Of a stretch of 64,000 bases of DNA, positions 52,776-62,860 are shown in pieces; position 1 is the stretch's first letter, and every line of letters starts with the position of its first letter. The translations under genes were made by a program, and so were the position numbers. The DNA comes from an uncultured Dehalococcoidia bacterium (GTDB taxonomy: Bacteria; Chloroflexota; Dehalococcoidia; Lucifugimonadales; UBA3495), in the NCBI GenBank assembly GCA_958295765.1, contig CATQHB010000002.1:1314091-1378090 (forward strand), written 5' to 3'. The notes under the pieces are model-generated. The model did no database searches and was not told the DNA's origin. It saw only the letters and a program-made list of their open reading frames with translations.

Positions 52776-53966
52776 ATGCCCTCGGCACTGGAAAACGTAA
52801 AAGTGGTGGACTTGACCCGAACCCTGGCCGGCCCTTTCTGCACTATGCTGCTGGGCGATATGGGCGCTGACGTGGTCAAGATTGAAGAGCCGGAACGGGG
52901 CGACGAAACCCGCTCCTGGACCCCTTTCTGGAACGGGGAAAGTACCCAGTTCGTTTCCTTCAACCGGAACAAGCGCAGCCTGAGCCTCAACCTGCGGGAG
53001 AAAGAGGGGCTGGATATTGTCCGCGCCCTGGCCGCCGATGCCGACGTGATGATTGAAAGTTTCCGCGCCGGCGCCCTGGAACGAATGGGCCTGGGCTATG
53101 CGGACATTTGCCGGCTCAACCCCGGCATCGTTTACTGCTCCATCTCCGGTTATGGCCGCACCGGCCCCATGGCGGAAAAGCCCGGCTACGACCTGATTAT
53201 TCAAGCCTACAGCGGGCTGATGGACTTGACCGGCGACCCGGATGGACTGCCCCTGCGCGTCGGGTTTTCCCTGGTTGACCTTTTTACCGGAATGATGGCC
53301 TACGGTTCGGTGGTAACCGCCCTTTACCACCAGCGGCAGACCGGCCAGGGTCAGCACATTGAGGCGGCCCTGCTGGACGGGCAGGTAGCGGCCCTGAGCT
53401 ACCACGCCACCGCCTACCTGGCGACCGGCGTAGTACCCCAGCGCATGGGTTCGGGCCACCCCAGCCTGGTCCCTTACCAGAGCTTTCCTGCATCCGACGG
53501 CTACTTTATCCTCGGCGTCGCCAATCAGGGCCTGTGGGAGCGGTTCTGCGCCGCCATTGAGCGGCCCGACCTGCTGGCCGACCCCCGTTTTCTGACCAAT
53601 GATGACCGGGTGGCGCACCGGGCCGAGTGCGTAGAGTTGCTCAGCGGGATCTTCCGCACCCGGACGGTGGCCGAATGGGTTGAGGCCATTGAGCGGGCCG
53701 GCGTGCCTTGCGGCCCCATCAACCGGGTGGATGACGTGGTGAACAACCCCCAGGTGCAGGCCCGGAATATGATTGCCCAACTATCCCACCCCAACGTGCC
53801 GGACTTGAAAATACCCAACTCTCCCCTGAAACTGGCGGAAACACCCCCGGACCTCCGGCGTCCCCCGCCCTTGCTGGGCCAGCACAACGCGGAAATCCTG
53901 GCCGAACTGGGCTATGGAACCGAGGCGATTGCCGAGTTGCAGCGCAAGGGAGTTATCGGGAAGTAG
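52776..53966 (+). CDS. Family III CoA-transferase (CaiB/BaiF)
   Basis: The 396 residues include VVDLTRTLAGPFCTMLLGDM, VVKIEEPERGDETRSW, GYGRTGPMAEKPGYDLIIQA, and GFSLVDLFTGMMAYGSV with the catalytic Asp168. Transfers CoA between organic acids. ATG 52776 with AAGGAAG upstream removes a 12-residue artificial extension. Confidence 0.93.
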   Translation: MPSALENVKVVDLTRTLAGPFCTMLLGDMGADVVKIEEPERGDETRSWTPFWNGESTQFVSFNRNKRSLSLNLREKEGLDIVRALAADADVMIESFRAGALERMGLGYADICRLNPGIVYCSISGYGRTGPMAEKPGYDLIIQAYSGLMDLTGDPDGLPLRVGFSLVDLFTGMMAYGSVVTALYHQRQTGQGQHIEAALLDGQVAALSYHATAYLATGVVPQRMGSGHPSLVPYQSFPASDGYFILGVANQGLWERFCAAIERPDLLADPRFLTNDDRVAHRAECVELLSGIFRTRTVAEWVEAIERAGVPCGPINRVDDVVNNPQVQARNMIAQLSHPNVPDLKIPNSPLKLAETPPDLRRPPPLLGQHNAEILAELGYGTEAIAELQRKGVIGK

Positions 53967-54037
53967 ATTGCCGTCATCAATACCACCCCACAATTTGAGA
54001 AAGCCGGCCGAAATCGGGAAATGGAGCAGGTAAAGGG

Positions 54038-54784
54038 TTGTCAGAGCGAAAGAAAATCCGGTTGATTCACACTTCGGATACCCATTTGGGCGTGGACTGG
54101 AGACCTGAGGTGGCCGAAAAGGCTTTCCGGGCGGTGGTGGACAGCGTAACCGCCTTGCAGGGCGACGGCCTGCTTTTAGTAGGGGACGTTTTCGACCACG
54201 CCCGGGTGCCGGACCGGGTGCTGGAGGTTTTCCTGGAGCAGGCCGCCCGCCTGGAGTGCCCGGTGATTGTGCTGCCGGGCAACCATGACCTTTATCACCG
54301 GGATTCCCTTTACCGCCGGCCGCCGTTTGAGGATGCGCCGCCCAACCTTTTCCTGTTCACCGAGGCGGCCGGCCAGACCATTGCCTTCCCCGACTTGACC
54401 CTTGACCTGTGGGGTCGGGCGATGGAGCAGCACACGCCGGAGTTCCGCCCTCTGGCGGGAATGACCCCGGCAACGGAGGGGCGCTGGCTGGTGGCCCTGG
54501 CGCACGGCCATTTCCATTTTGCGGAGGACAAGGACTTGCGTTCCTCCCCCATCTACCCGGAGGAAGTGGCCGCCGCCCCCTGCGACTACCTGGCCCTGGG
54601 GCATTGGGAGCGGCACGTGGACGTATCCCAGGCCAACACCAGGGCTTTCTATTCCGGGTCGCCCCTGGGCGCCTCGCTGGACGATGAGACCGTGTCGGTT
54701 ACCGTGGTGGAACTTGACCCGGCTGAGGGCGTTAGCGCCCGCCAAGCCGCTTTTGCCATACCAGAGCCGGCACGCCGTAACTAA
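54038..54784 (+). CDS. SbcD/Mre11-like DNA repair nuclease or phosphoesterase
   Basis: The 248 residues show all calcineurin-like motifs: IHTSDTHLGVDW, LLLVGDVFDHARVPD, VLPGNHDLYHRD, VALAHGHFHF, and LALGHWERH. The SbcD/Mre11 type is the best match, but it lacks the capping C-terminal region and no sbcC follows. TTG 54038 is the only well-placed start (AGCAGG 7 nt upstream). Confidence 0.88.
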   Translation: MSERKKIRLIHTSDTHLGVDWRPEVAEKAFRAVVDSVTALQGDGLLLVGDVFDHARVPDRVLEVFLEQAARLECPVIVLPGNHDLYHRDSLYRRPPFEDAPPNLFLFTEAAGQTIAFPDLTLDLWGRAMEQHTPEFRPLAGMTPATEGRWLVALAHGHFHFAEDKDLRSSPIYPEEVAAAPCDYLALGHWERHVDVSQANTRAFYSGSPLGASLDDETVSVTVVELDPAEGVSARQAAFAIPEPARRN

Positions 54785-54846
54785 TCCGCAGCTAAAACGA
54801 AGCCGGCGCCGGGGTAGCGGGGCCGGCAAATCGAATGAGGTTTGAG

Positions 54847-55722
54847 ATGAAGCGTTTGAGCCGGGACCAGCACATTTACTTCCTGGATCCCCAGGGAGAG
54901 CCGGCCATTACCATTGACTCCGGGGAGGAGTTGATGGTGGAAACCTGGGATGCCTTTGAGGGCCTGCGCGACCCGGCCGCCCTGGATGCCAAGTCGCTGA
55001 AAGGCCCGGCCACCGGCCCGATCTACGTCAACGGCGCCGAACCGGGGGATGCGCTGAAAGTGGAGTTTATCAGCATTACCCCCAAGGAAGGGGCGGCCCA
55101 CATGGTGATGCCGGGGCGCGGCTTTCTGGAGGAGGAGTTCACCGAAGGCTACCCTACGGTGATGGAGTTCGACGGCAACCGGCTGGCCCTGCCCAGCGGG
55201 TTGAAACTGGAGATGCAGCCCTCTATGGGGTTGGTCGCCACCACGCCCACCTACGTCCAGAACACCGCCAGCGACAGCGGCCCCTACGGTGGCGACATTG
55301 ATATGAAGGAACTGGTGGCCGGCAGCGTCATTTATATGCCGGTGTTCGTGGCCGGCGGGCTGCTGGCCCTGGGCGACTGCCACGCCATCGTCGGCGACGG
55401 GGCGGTGGCGGGAACCGGGGCCGAGTGCGCCGCCGACAGCCACCTCCGGGTAACCGTGGAAAAGGGTATGAACATTGCCAGCCCCCGTGCCCTGACGCCG
55501 GAGCATTTTGTCGTCCTGTCCTACGGCGAGGAACTGGCGCCGGCGATGAAACAGGCGGTGCGGGATATGGTGGACTTTCTGGTTCAGGAAAAGGGAATGG
55601 CCCCCTATGACGCCTATACCCTGTGCAGCCTGGCCGGGGACGTGCGGGTGTCCCGCACCTTCCGCCCCATCAGCCCGGTAAAAATGATGCTGTCCCGCCA
55701 GGCGTTGGAGCAGTTGGGGTAG
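54847..55722 (+). CDS. Acetamidase/formamidase family protein
   Basis: The 291 residues match the FmdA-type amidase family: VYVNGAEPGDALKVEF near 60 (GDxLxV), MPGRGFLEEEFTEG, GGDIDMKELVAGSVIYMPVF and LALGDCHAIVGDGAVAGTGAE. Releases ammonia from small amides. ATG 54847 is better placed after AGG than the in-frame ATG 54835. Confidence 0.9.
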   Translation: MKRLSRDQHIYFLDPQGEPAITIDSGEELMVETWDAFEGLRDPAALDAKSLKGPATGPIYVNGAEPGDALKVEFISITPKEGAAHMVMPGRGFLEEEFTEGYPTVMEFDGNRLALPSGLKLEMQPSMGLVATTPTYVQNTASDSGPYGGDIDMKELVAGSVIYMPVFVAGGLLALGDCHAIVGDGAVAGTGAECAADSHLRVTVEKGMNIASPRALTPEHFVVLSYGEELAPAMKQAVRDMVDFLVQEKGMAPYDAYTLCSLAGDVRVSRTFRPISPVKMMLSRQALEQLG

Positions 55723-55818
55723 GGGAGAGTTGGAAACCACGAACTACCCGATAATGATTATCTAAACTCCGCCCTTGCCTAAACCCCGCTCATCTAAAAT
55801 TCCGCTCTAGTCTAAATC

Positions 55819-55881
55819 CCGCTCATGGTGAGCTTGTCGAACCATCCCGTTCCCGCCCTTCGACAAGCTCAGGGTGAGCGG
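55819..55881. repeat. Palindromic family-2 repeat
   Basis: Arms CCGCTCATGGTGAGCTTGTC and CGACAAGCTCAGGGTGAGCG. Confidence 0.85.
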
Positions 55882-55919
55882 GGTTTGTTCTTGGTGGAGA
55901 CTTTACCCCGGCCCGGTTT

Positions 55920-56115
55920 TGGGTATTCTCAACATTTGTTGGTATTTCTTGCCAAGCAAAGTTGCCAGACCACGCTACGTTGGCCGGTAGGGGCGGGTTT
56001 ATAACCCGCCCACGTTCCGGTGTCAGGACGGTTTAACTATGGCGGCGTCCGTTCTCCGAGCCTGATTTGCCGTTGCGGGCAGGGCGGGTTATAAACCCGC
56101 CCCTACCCGATGGAA
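55920..56115. mobile_element. MITE-like element (family 3), right end missing
   Basis: The left end GGGTATTCTCAACATTTG and both GGGCGGGTTTATAA palindromes are present, but the right GTTGAGAATA terminus is lost; family-1 flank sequence follows instead. Confidence 0.7.
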
Positions 56116-56154
56116 ACACCCAAGGCAATGGCATCTTAACCAGGGCAACCCGGT

Positions 56155-56291
56155 CAACCGTCATTCCAAGCAACCGTCATTCCCCAAGCAACCGTCGTTC
56201 CGGCGAAAGCCGGAATCCAGGAAATCCTACCGGAAAATAGGTAGCCGGCTATCGACCGTTCTGGATTCCGGCTTTCGCCGGAACGACGGTT
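56155..56291. repeat. Family-1 palindrome with duplicated left edge
   Basis: Full copy at 56190-56291, preceded by two partial CAACCGTCATTCC units. Together with 55819 and 55920 it fills 55723-56340. Confidence 0.85.
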
Positions 56292-56340
56292 TTATGCTGC
56301 GATTGCCCCGGGGAAATACCAACTTGCGCCGTTCCCGACT

Positions 56341-57114
56341 TTACATAACCGAATAACCGCCGTCCACCGTCAGCACCGCGCCGGTGATGTAGTCCGAGGC
56401 GCGGCTGGACAGGAAAATCACCGCTCCTTGCAGTTCCTCCACCTCGCCCCAGCGGCCGGTGGGGATGCGGCGGCTAATCATTTCGTACCGCTCCGGCTGG
56501 TTCACCGGGATGTCCGAGGTCAGGGTGGTCATAAACCAGCCGGGCAGGATGGCGTTGGCCTGGATGTTGTCTTTGGCCCAGGCCACCGCCAGGCTTTTGG
56601 CAAGCTGCACCACGCCGCCCTTGCTGGAGGAGTAGGGCGCGCCGCTGCCGCCCCCGCCGAACAGGGAGAACATTGAACCGATGTTAATGATTTTCCCGCC
56701 GCCCTGCTGCTGCATCCGGGGGTACACCTCCCGGGCGGCCAGGAAAGCCGACCGCAGGTTCACGTCCAGCACCAGGTCCCACTCCTCGGTAGTGGTCTGC
56801 TCCGGGGTTTTCCGCACCACCGTGCCGGCGTTGTTGACCAGGATGTCCACCCGGCCTAAGGCGTCCACCGTATCGGCAACCATTTGCCGGATTTGGGCCT
56901 CATCGGTAACATCCACGCTCAAGCCGATGGCCCGGACTCCCAACGCCTCAATTTCCTGGACGGCCTGGGCGGTTTTTTCGGCATTGCGGGCGGCGATGAC
57001 AATATCCGCGCCGGCCCCGGCCAACCCTTTAGCCATACCCAGGCCAATGCCGCCGTTGCCCCCGGTTACGATGGCGGTCCGACCGCTCAAGTCAAAAAGC
57101 TGTTCAACTTTCAT
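56341..57114 (-). CDS. SDR family oxidoreductase
   Basis: The 257 residues show TGGNGGIGLGMAKGL (Rossmann TGxxxGIG), VDILVNNAGTV, and the catalytic YSSSKGGVVQLAKSL (Tyr-x3-Lys). Similar to 3-ketoacyl-ACP reductase/gluconate 5-dehydrogenase-like enzymes. Uses NAD(P)H; substrate unknown. Confidence 0.92.
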   Translation of the reverse strand: MKVEQLFDLSGRTAIVTGGNGGIGLGMAKGLAGAGADIVIAARNAEKTAQAVQEIEALGVRAIGLSVDVTDEAQIRQMVADTVDALGRVDILVNNAGTVVRKTPEQTTTEEWDLVLDVNLRSAFLAAREVYPRMQQQGGGKIINIGSMFSLFGGGGSGAPYSSSKGGVVQLAKSLAVAWAKDNIQANAILPGWFMTTLTSDIPVNQPERYEMISRRIPTGRWGEVEELQGAVIFLSSRASDYITGAVLTVDGGYSVM

Positions 57115-57232
57115 TGGTCATCTATCCTTTCGTTCCCGTATTGTTCCTGTGAGCTTCCCCATTGCCCTACTCTACCATACTCCGGGCGGGGATTTTGTTG
57201 CACTGGAGAGGCGCAGTAATGCAGTCCCGTCC

Positions 57233-57377
57233 TTCGACAAGCTCAGGATGAGCGGGGGAACCAGGGCAAACCAAGCAACCGTCGTTCCGGCGAAAGCCGG
57301 AACCCAGGAAATCCCCCGGAAAAGAGGTAGCCGGCTACCCAGGGTTCTGGATTCCGGCTTTCGCCGGAACGACGGTT
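57233..57377. repeat. Half family-2 arm plus family-1 palindrome
   Basis: Half arm TTCGACAAGCTCAGGATGAG at about 57233-57256, then a family-1 copy at 57277-57377. They occupy the gene-free stretch 57115-57551. Confidence 0.85.
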
Positions 57378-57475
57378 GCTTAGGGAATCACGGTTGCTTG
57401 TAGAATGACGGTCTCCTGGGTTGCCCTAGTTAAGCCATTTAAGACGCGCTGGCCCCGGTTCAGGTACAACTCAAT

Positions 57476-57504
57476 TTGACACCCCCAAGGGTATATGATA
57501 AGTT
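57476..57504 (+). promoter_or_regulatory. Probable promoter of the pyrophosphatase gene
   Basis: Perfect TTGACA (57476-57481); the best -10 is TAAGTT at 17 nt or GATAAG at 15 nt. About 50 nt before ATG 57552. Confidence 0.35.
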
Positions 57505-57551
57505 TCCAACGCTCCAAAGAAAGCATTTCCTGATGATAGAGAGGTTTGTTG

Positions 57552-59645
<2,094 letters not shown>

Positions 59646-59679
59646 TCCGGCGGTTTCAACCGGCGATTTCAATAACACA

Positions 59680-59732
59680 AATGGCCCGGAGATACAGGGT
59701 AGGGATTAAAACCCCTGTATCTCCGGGCCATT
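59680..59732. terminator. Bidirectional terminator, 20-bp perfect stem
   Basis: AATGGCCCGGAGATACAGGG pairs exactly with its inverse, loop of 13 nt with AAAA, between the convergent hppA and phosphoesterase genes. Confidence 0.65.
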
Positions 59733-59751
59733 CCTGTTGAGCAAAGTCGGC

Positions 59752-60327
59752 TCAGCCGGTACGCCGCAGCCTTTCCAGGTTGACCATTTCCACCTCTACG
59801 GCGCGGCCCTCTATTTTCAGCCGGGCCAGGGTTCCCAGGGAGCCGGGGCGGTGGCGTTTGCCCGGATAGGTGGGGCTGCCGGGGTTAATCAGCAGCGCGC
59901 CGTCATAGTAGCAAATCAGTTCCTCGTGGGTATCGCCAAAGACCACCACGTCCACCGGCCGGCCGAACTTGCGGGTCAGCAGGTCGGCGGCCCGTCCTTC
60001 GGGGAAAACCAGGCCGGTTCCGTCCGGGCTGGTCGCGATTCGGGGAGTGGGCCACTGGATGTCGTGTACCATCCCGATGTTCACCTGCTCTACTTGCACT
60101 ACCCGGGTCGTACCGGCCAGCCGGTCGCCCGGTTCCGTCGGGTCTTCGTAGCCCCGCACCGCCAGCACCGGCGCTACCGTCTCCAGGTAGTCCAGCACGC
60201 CCAGACACTCCAGGTCGCCGCAATGGAGAATCAGGTCAACCCCGGCCAGGGCTTCCAGCGCCACGTCCGGCAGGCCGCGCCCGCTGCCCGCCATGTGGGT
60301 ATCCGAAATCAGTCCTACTTGCTGCAT
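59752..60327 (-). CDS. YfcE-like metallophosphoesterase with altered metal motifs
   Basis: The 191 residues have GLISDTHMAGSG (Asp9, His11) and LILHCGDLECLG (Asp38) of calcineurin-like phosphoesterases. The usual GNCD motif is AVRGYED (Tyr60 for Asn), and GHTH is FGDTHEE (Asp132 for His). NPGSPTYPGKRH is normal. Activity or metal use may differ from YfcE. It starts 3 nt after the upstream gene's stop, suggesting coupling. Confidence 0.85.
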   Translation of the reverse strand: MQQVGLISDTHMAGSGRGLPDVALEALAGVDLILHCGDLECLGVLDYLETVAPVLAVRGYEDPTEPGDRLAGTTRVVQVEQVNIGMVHDIQWPTPRIATSPDGTGLVFPEGRAADLLTRKFGRPVDVVVFGDTHEELICYYDGALLINPGSPTYPGKRHRPGSLGTLARLKIEGRAVEVEMVNLERLRRTG

Positions 60328-60330
60328 CGG

Positions 60331-60909
60331 TCAGTTGCGGTTCTCCCAGAGGGTAAAGTAGTCGGGCGAGTCATCGCGTAGGGCTTCGGTCAATTCCTGG
60401 TGGCTCAACTCTTGCAGTACGACGTTTTCCTCGGCGACCAGGCGGGCAATTACCCGCTCCCACCGGGAGATGTCGGCGCCGCCGGGGTAGGCTTGCAACA
60501 GTTCCCGCAGGCTGGTAACCAGGCGGTCGGAGTGCATCGCCAAGGCCCCGCCGCTGATGATGAACACTACCACCGTCGGCAGTTCTTCCTCATCATCCGG
60601 GTCAACGCCCAGCCGTTCCATAATGGAGGACATCGCTACGCCGCGCACAATCTCCTCCAGGCGCAGGGGCAGGTTAATCAAATGGGCAAAGGGAAACTGA
60701 TTCCCTTCCCGGAGGGTCTTGGAAAACTCCAGCTCCAGGCCGTGAAAGAACTCTTCGTTGAAAACCTCAACGGTATTCAACAGGGAGACTTCCGAGCGGT
60801 CATCCCGCAAATCAATGGCGAGGAACTCCCGGAGGTGGGGAAAGATGTAGAGCATAATGTCCGGGCGTTCTCCATCGGGCAACTGACCGTAAAAGGGGTC
60901 GTCAATCAA
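60331..60909 (-). CDS. Hypothetical protein, 192 residues
   Basis: Family not recognised. Acidic, mostly helical, with LPRL/EEIVRGVAMSS in the middle and an ATVVVFIISGG-like hydrophobic strand (PTVVVFIISGGALAMHS), not clearly transmembrane. TTG 60909 has GGAG 8 nt upstream. It lies between otsA and the phosphoesterase, all minus strand. Confidence 0.65.
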   Translation of the reverse strand: MIDDPFYGQLPDGERPDIMLYIFPHLREFLAIDLRDDRSEVSLLNTVEVFNEEFFHGLELEFSKTLREGNQFPFAHLINLPLRLEEIVRGVAMSSIMERLGVDPDDEEELPTVVVFIISGGALAMHSDRLVTSLRELLQAYPGGADISRWERVIARLVAEENVVLQELSHQELTEALRDDSPDYFTLWENRN

Positions 60910-60937
60910 CGATGTTCTCCTGCAAGTCCGCTAAAGG

Positions 60938-62485
60938 CTAAAGTAGGCTGTTGATGTCTTCCAGTTGGCGGGCAATCCAGTGGGTGATGTCTTCCCGGTT
61001 GACCGAATCCGCCAGGATGCCGGCCCGCCGTTTTCGCTCTTCGGGCGACATAATGATGGCCTGGTAAAGGGCCTCCATAGTTCCCTCAATGTCGGCCGGC
61101 GCTACCGGCAGCGCGCCCCCGGCCAACTGGTGGTAGGCCCCGCTGGTTTCGGAAAGAATCAACACCCCGTCCTGAGTATTGACTACCGGGCCTTCCTTGG
61201 CGACCAGGTTCATTCCTTCCATTATGGTGTTGACCAGCAGCACGTCGTACAGCTTCATCCCGGCGATGGCCTGGGTGTAGTTGTTCTCCATAAAGGTGGT
61301 AATCGGCTGCCATTCCTCGGTGCCAAAGGTCTGGTTTATCCGCCCCACTACCTGCTGGATTTCTTCCATGTAGCGTTGGTACTGCCGGATGTGGGTCCGG
61401 GAGGGAACCAGAAAGGCCAGGAAGTTGACCTTGCCCCGCAGTTCCGGGTGGCGGGACAAAAGCAACTCGAAAGCGCGGAATCCCCTTACCACGTTCTTGT
61501 TAGGTTCGGCCCGGTCAATGCGTACAATAGTCGTGCCGTTGCGGACGGAACGGAGCCGCTCCTCATATTCCAGCGCGCGGGGGGAGTTGGCGATGCGCTG
61601 CACCTCCGGCACGTTAATGGAAATGGGGTACACCCGAACCCGAGTGGTCAAGCGGTCGCGAATGACCAGGCCCTGCGGGCGGTCAACCTGAGCGTCGGGA
61701 ACAAACTCCTCCACCGTATCCAGAAAGCTCCGCCGATCCTGCGGGGTCTGAAAGCCCAGCAGATCGGCGCTGGACAGGGCGGAACAGATTTGGCGGGTGA
61801 TGTAGGAAGGAATCATCTGCCAGTACCGGGGCGTCGGCCAGGGTATATGGATAAAGTGCTGAATCAGGGCGTCGGGTATTTCCTGGCGCAGGTATTCGGG
61901 CATCAGGTACAGGTGGTAATCGTGTCCGATAAATACCGGGGGCCGGCGGTCGGCCCGGGCCTGTTCCACGGCCAACCGGGCAAAAGCCTGATTGACCGGC
62001 ACGTAGCCGCCCTGCCAGGCGTCGTGGATGCTGGCGTCCACGTTGGGGTTGTAGGGCGGGTTCCACATATAGTGCTGCAAGAACCAGAGCAGGGGATTGC
62101 AAAGCACATTATAATACTTGTGATAGACCCGCCGGGGAGTAACCACGTAGCGCAGGTTTATCTTGTGGCCGGGCAGGGGAGAGGGGTAATAGGAACCCAG
62201 GGCGCCGCCGGAAATCAGGCGGTCGCCTTCCCCCATGGCGCTGGCAATCCAAGTGAACTGGGCGGTCTGCGCCAGGGAGTTGAGGGCGGTTACGATGCCG
62301 CCGCCGCCCCGCCGGGCCTCGGCCCGTCCGTCCGGGGTAACGTGATGTTCCACCGGCCCCCGGTTGCTGGACAGGATGAGCGACCGCTGGGCCAGCAGGT
62401 TCTCGCATAGTTTATTAAGGTCAGCCATCGCCGGCGCCGCCGCTGCGACCTCCTCCATTCCTTGACCCCTCCCCGCAATCGCCAT
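60938..62485 (-). CDS. otsA: Trehalose-6-phosphate synthase, GT20 family
   Basis: Makes trehalose-6-phosphate from UDP-glucose and glucose-6-phosphate. The 515 residues show ILSSNRGPVEHHVTPDGR, RRGGGGIVTALNSLA, IGHDYHLYLMPEYLRQ, FIHIPWPTPRYWQMIP, IRIDRAEPNKNVVRGF, and VKEGPVVN-type ends (NLVAKEGPVVN). ATG 62485 has AGGAG 7 nt upstream; the frame opens at 62545 without similarity. No otsB phosphatase is fused or adjacent. Confidence 0.9.
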   Translation of the reverse strand: MAIAGRGQGMEEVAAAAPAMADLNKLCENLLAQRSLILSSNRGPVEHHVTPDGRAEARRGGGGIVTALNSLAQTAQFTWIASAMGEGDRLISGGALGSYYPSPLPGHKINLRYVVTPRRVYHKYYNVLCNPLLWFLQHYMWNPPYNPNVDASIHDAWQGGYVPVNQAFARLAVEQARADRRPPVFIGHDYHLYLMPEYLRQEIPDALIQHFIHIPWPTPRYWQMIPSYITRQICSALSSADLLGFQTPQDRRSFLDTVEEFVPDAQVDRPQGLVIRDRLTTRVRVYPISINVPEVQRIANSPRALEYEERLRSVRNGTTIVRIDRAEPNKNVVRGFRAFELLLSRHPELRGKVNFLAFLVPSRTHIRQYQRYMEEIQQVVGRINQTFGTEEWQPITTFMENNYTQAIAGMKLYDVLLVNTIMEGMNLVAKEGPVVNTQDGVLILSETSGAYHQLAGGALPVAPADIEGTMEALYQAIIMSPEERKRRAGILADSVNREDITHWIARQLEDINSLL

Positions 62486-62572
62486 CCGTGTTCTCCTTTT
62501 AAGGCCAACCACGAAACGCCGCCCTGGGGCCGCTTTTCGTTGCATGAGAGCAGAGGCTGCTGGCTATAATTC

Positions 62573-62601
62573 AGATTAGGATAAGGTATAAGCCTTGTCA
62601 A
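62573..62601 (-). promoter_or_regulatory. Possible otsA promoter
   Basis: Perfect TTGACA on the minus strand (62596-62601) with a weak TAATCT after 17 nt, about 90 nt before ATG 62485. Confidence 0.35.
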
Positions 62602-62616
62602 GCAAGCCGGCGGGTA

Positions 62617-62834
62617 AGTATTCTCAACCGGTGTTGGGGTTCCATGCCCGGCCCGGATCCAGTGAATTGCCGGGGCGGATTTATAACCCGCCCGGCCCGC
62701 AGCGGCAGAACCATTCGGGTAACGGAGTCATCGTATCCGACCCATCCTTGCACCGGAACTTGGGCGGGTTATAAACCCGCCCCTACCGGCCGTTGGAGTT
62801 TTCCGACCAGAACGCCAACCGGTGTTGAGAATAC
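62617..62834. mobile_element. MITE-like element (family 3), complete
   Basis: Ends AGTATTCTCAACCGGTGTTG and inverse GTTGAGAATACC, two facing GGGCGGATTTATAACCCG-type palindromes and the same core as the copy at 31193. Non-coding, about 0.2 kb. With the otsA promoter it explains 62486-62860. Confidence 0.75.
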
Positions 62835-62860
62835 CGGCGGGTAGGCGCCGGGCAAACCCC

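Noticed and set aside
60965-62410. 481-residue plus-strand ORF opposite otsA
   Set aside because: Antisense to a GT20 enzyme with all motifs; no independent promoter or Shine-Dalgarno.
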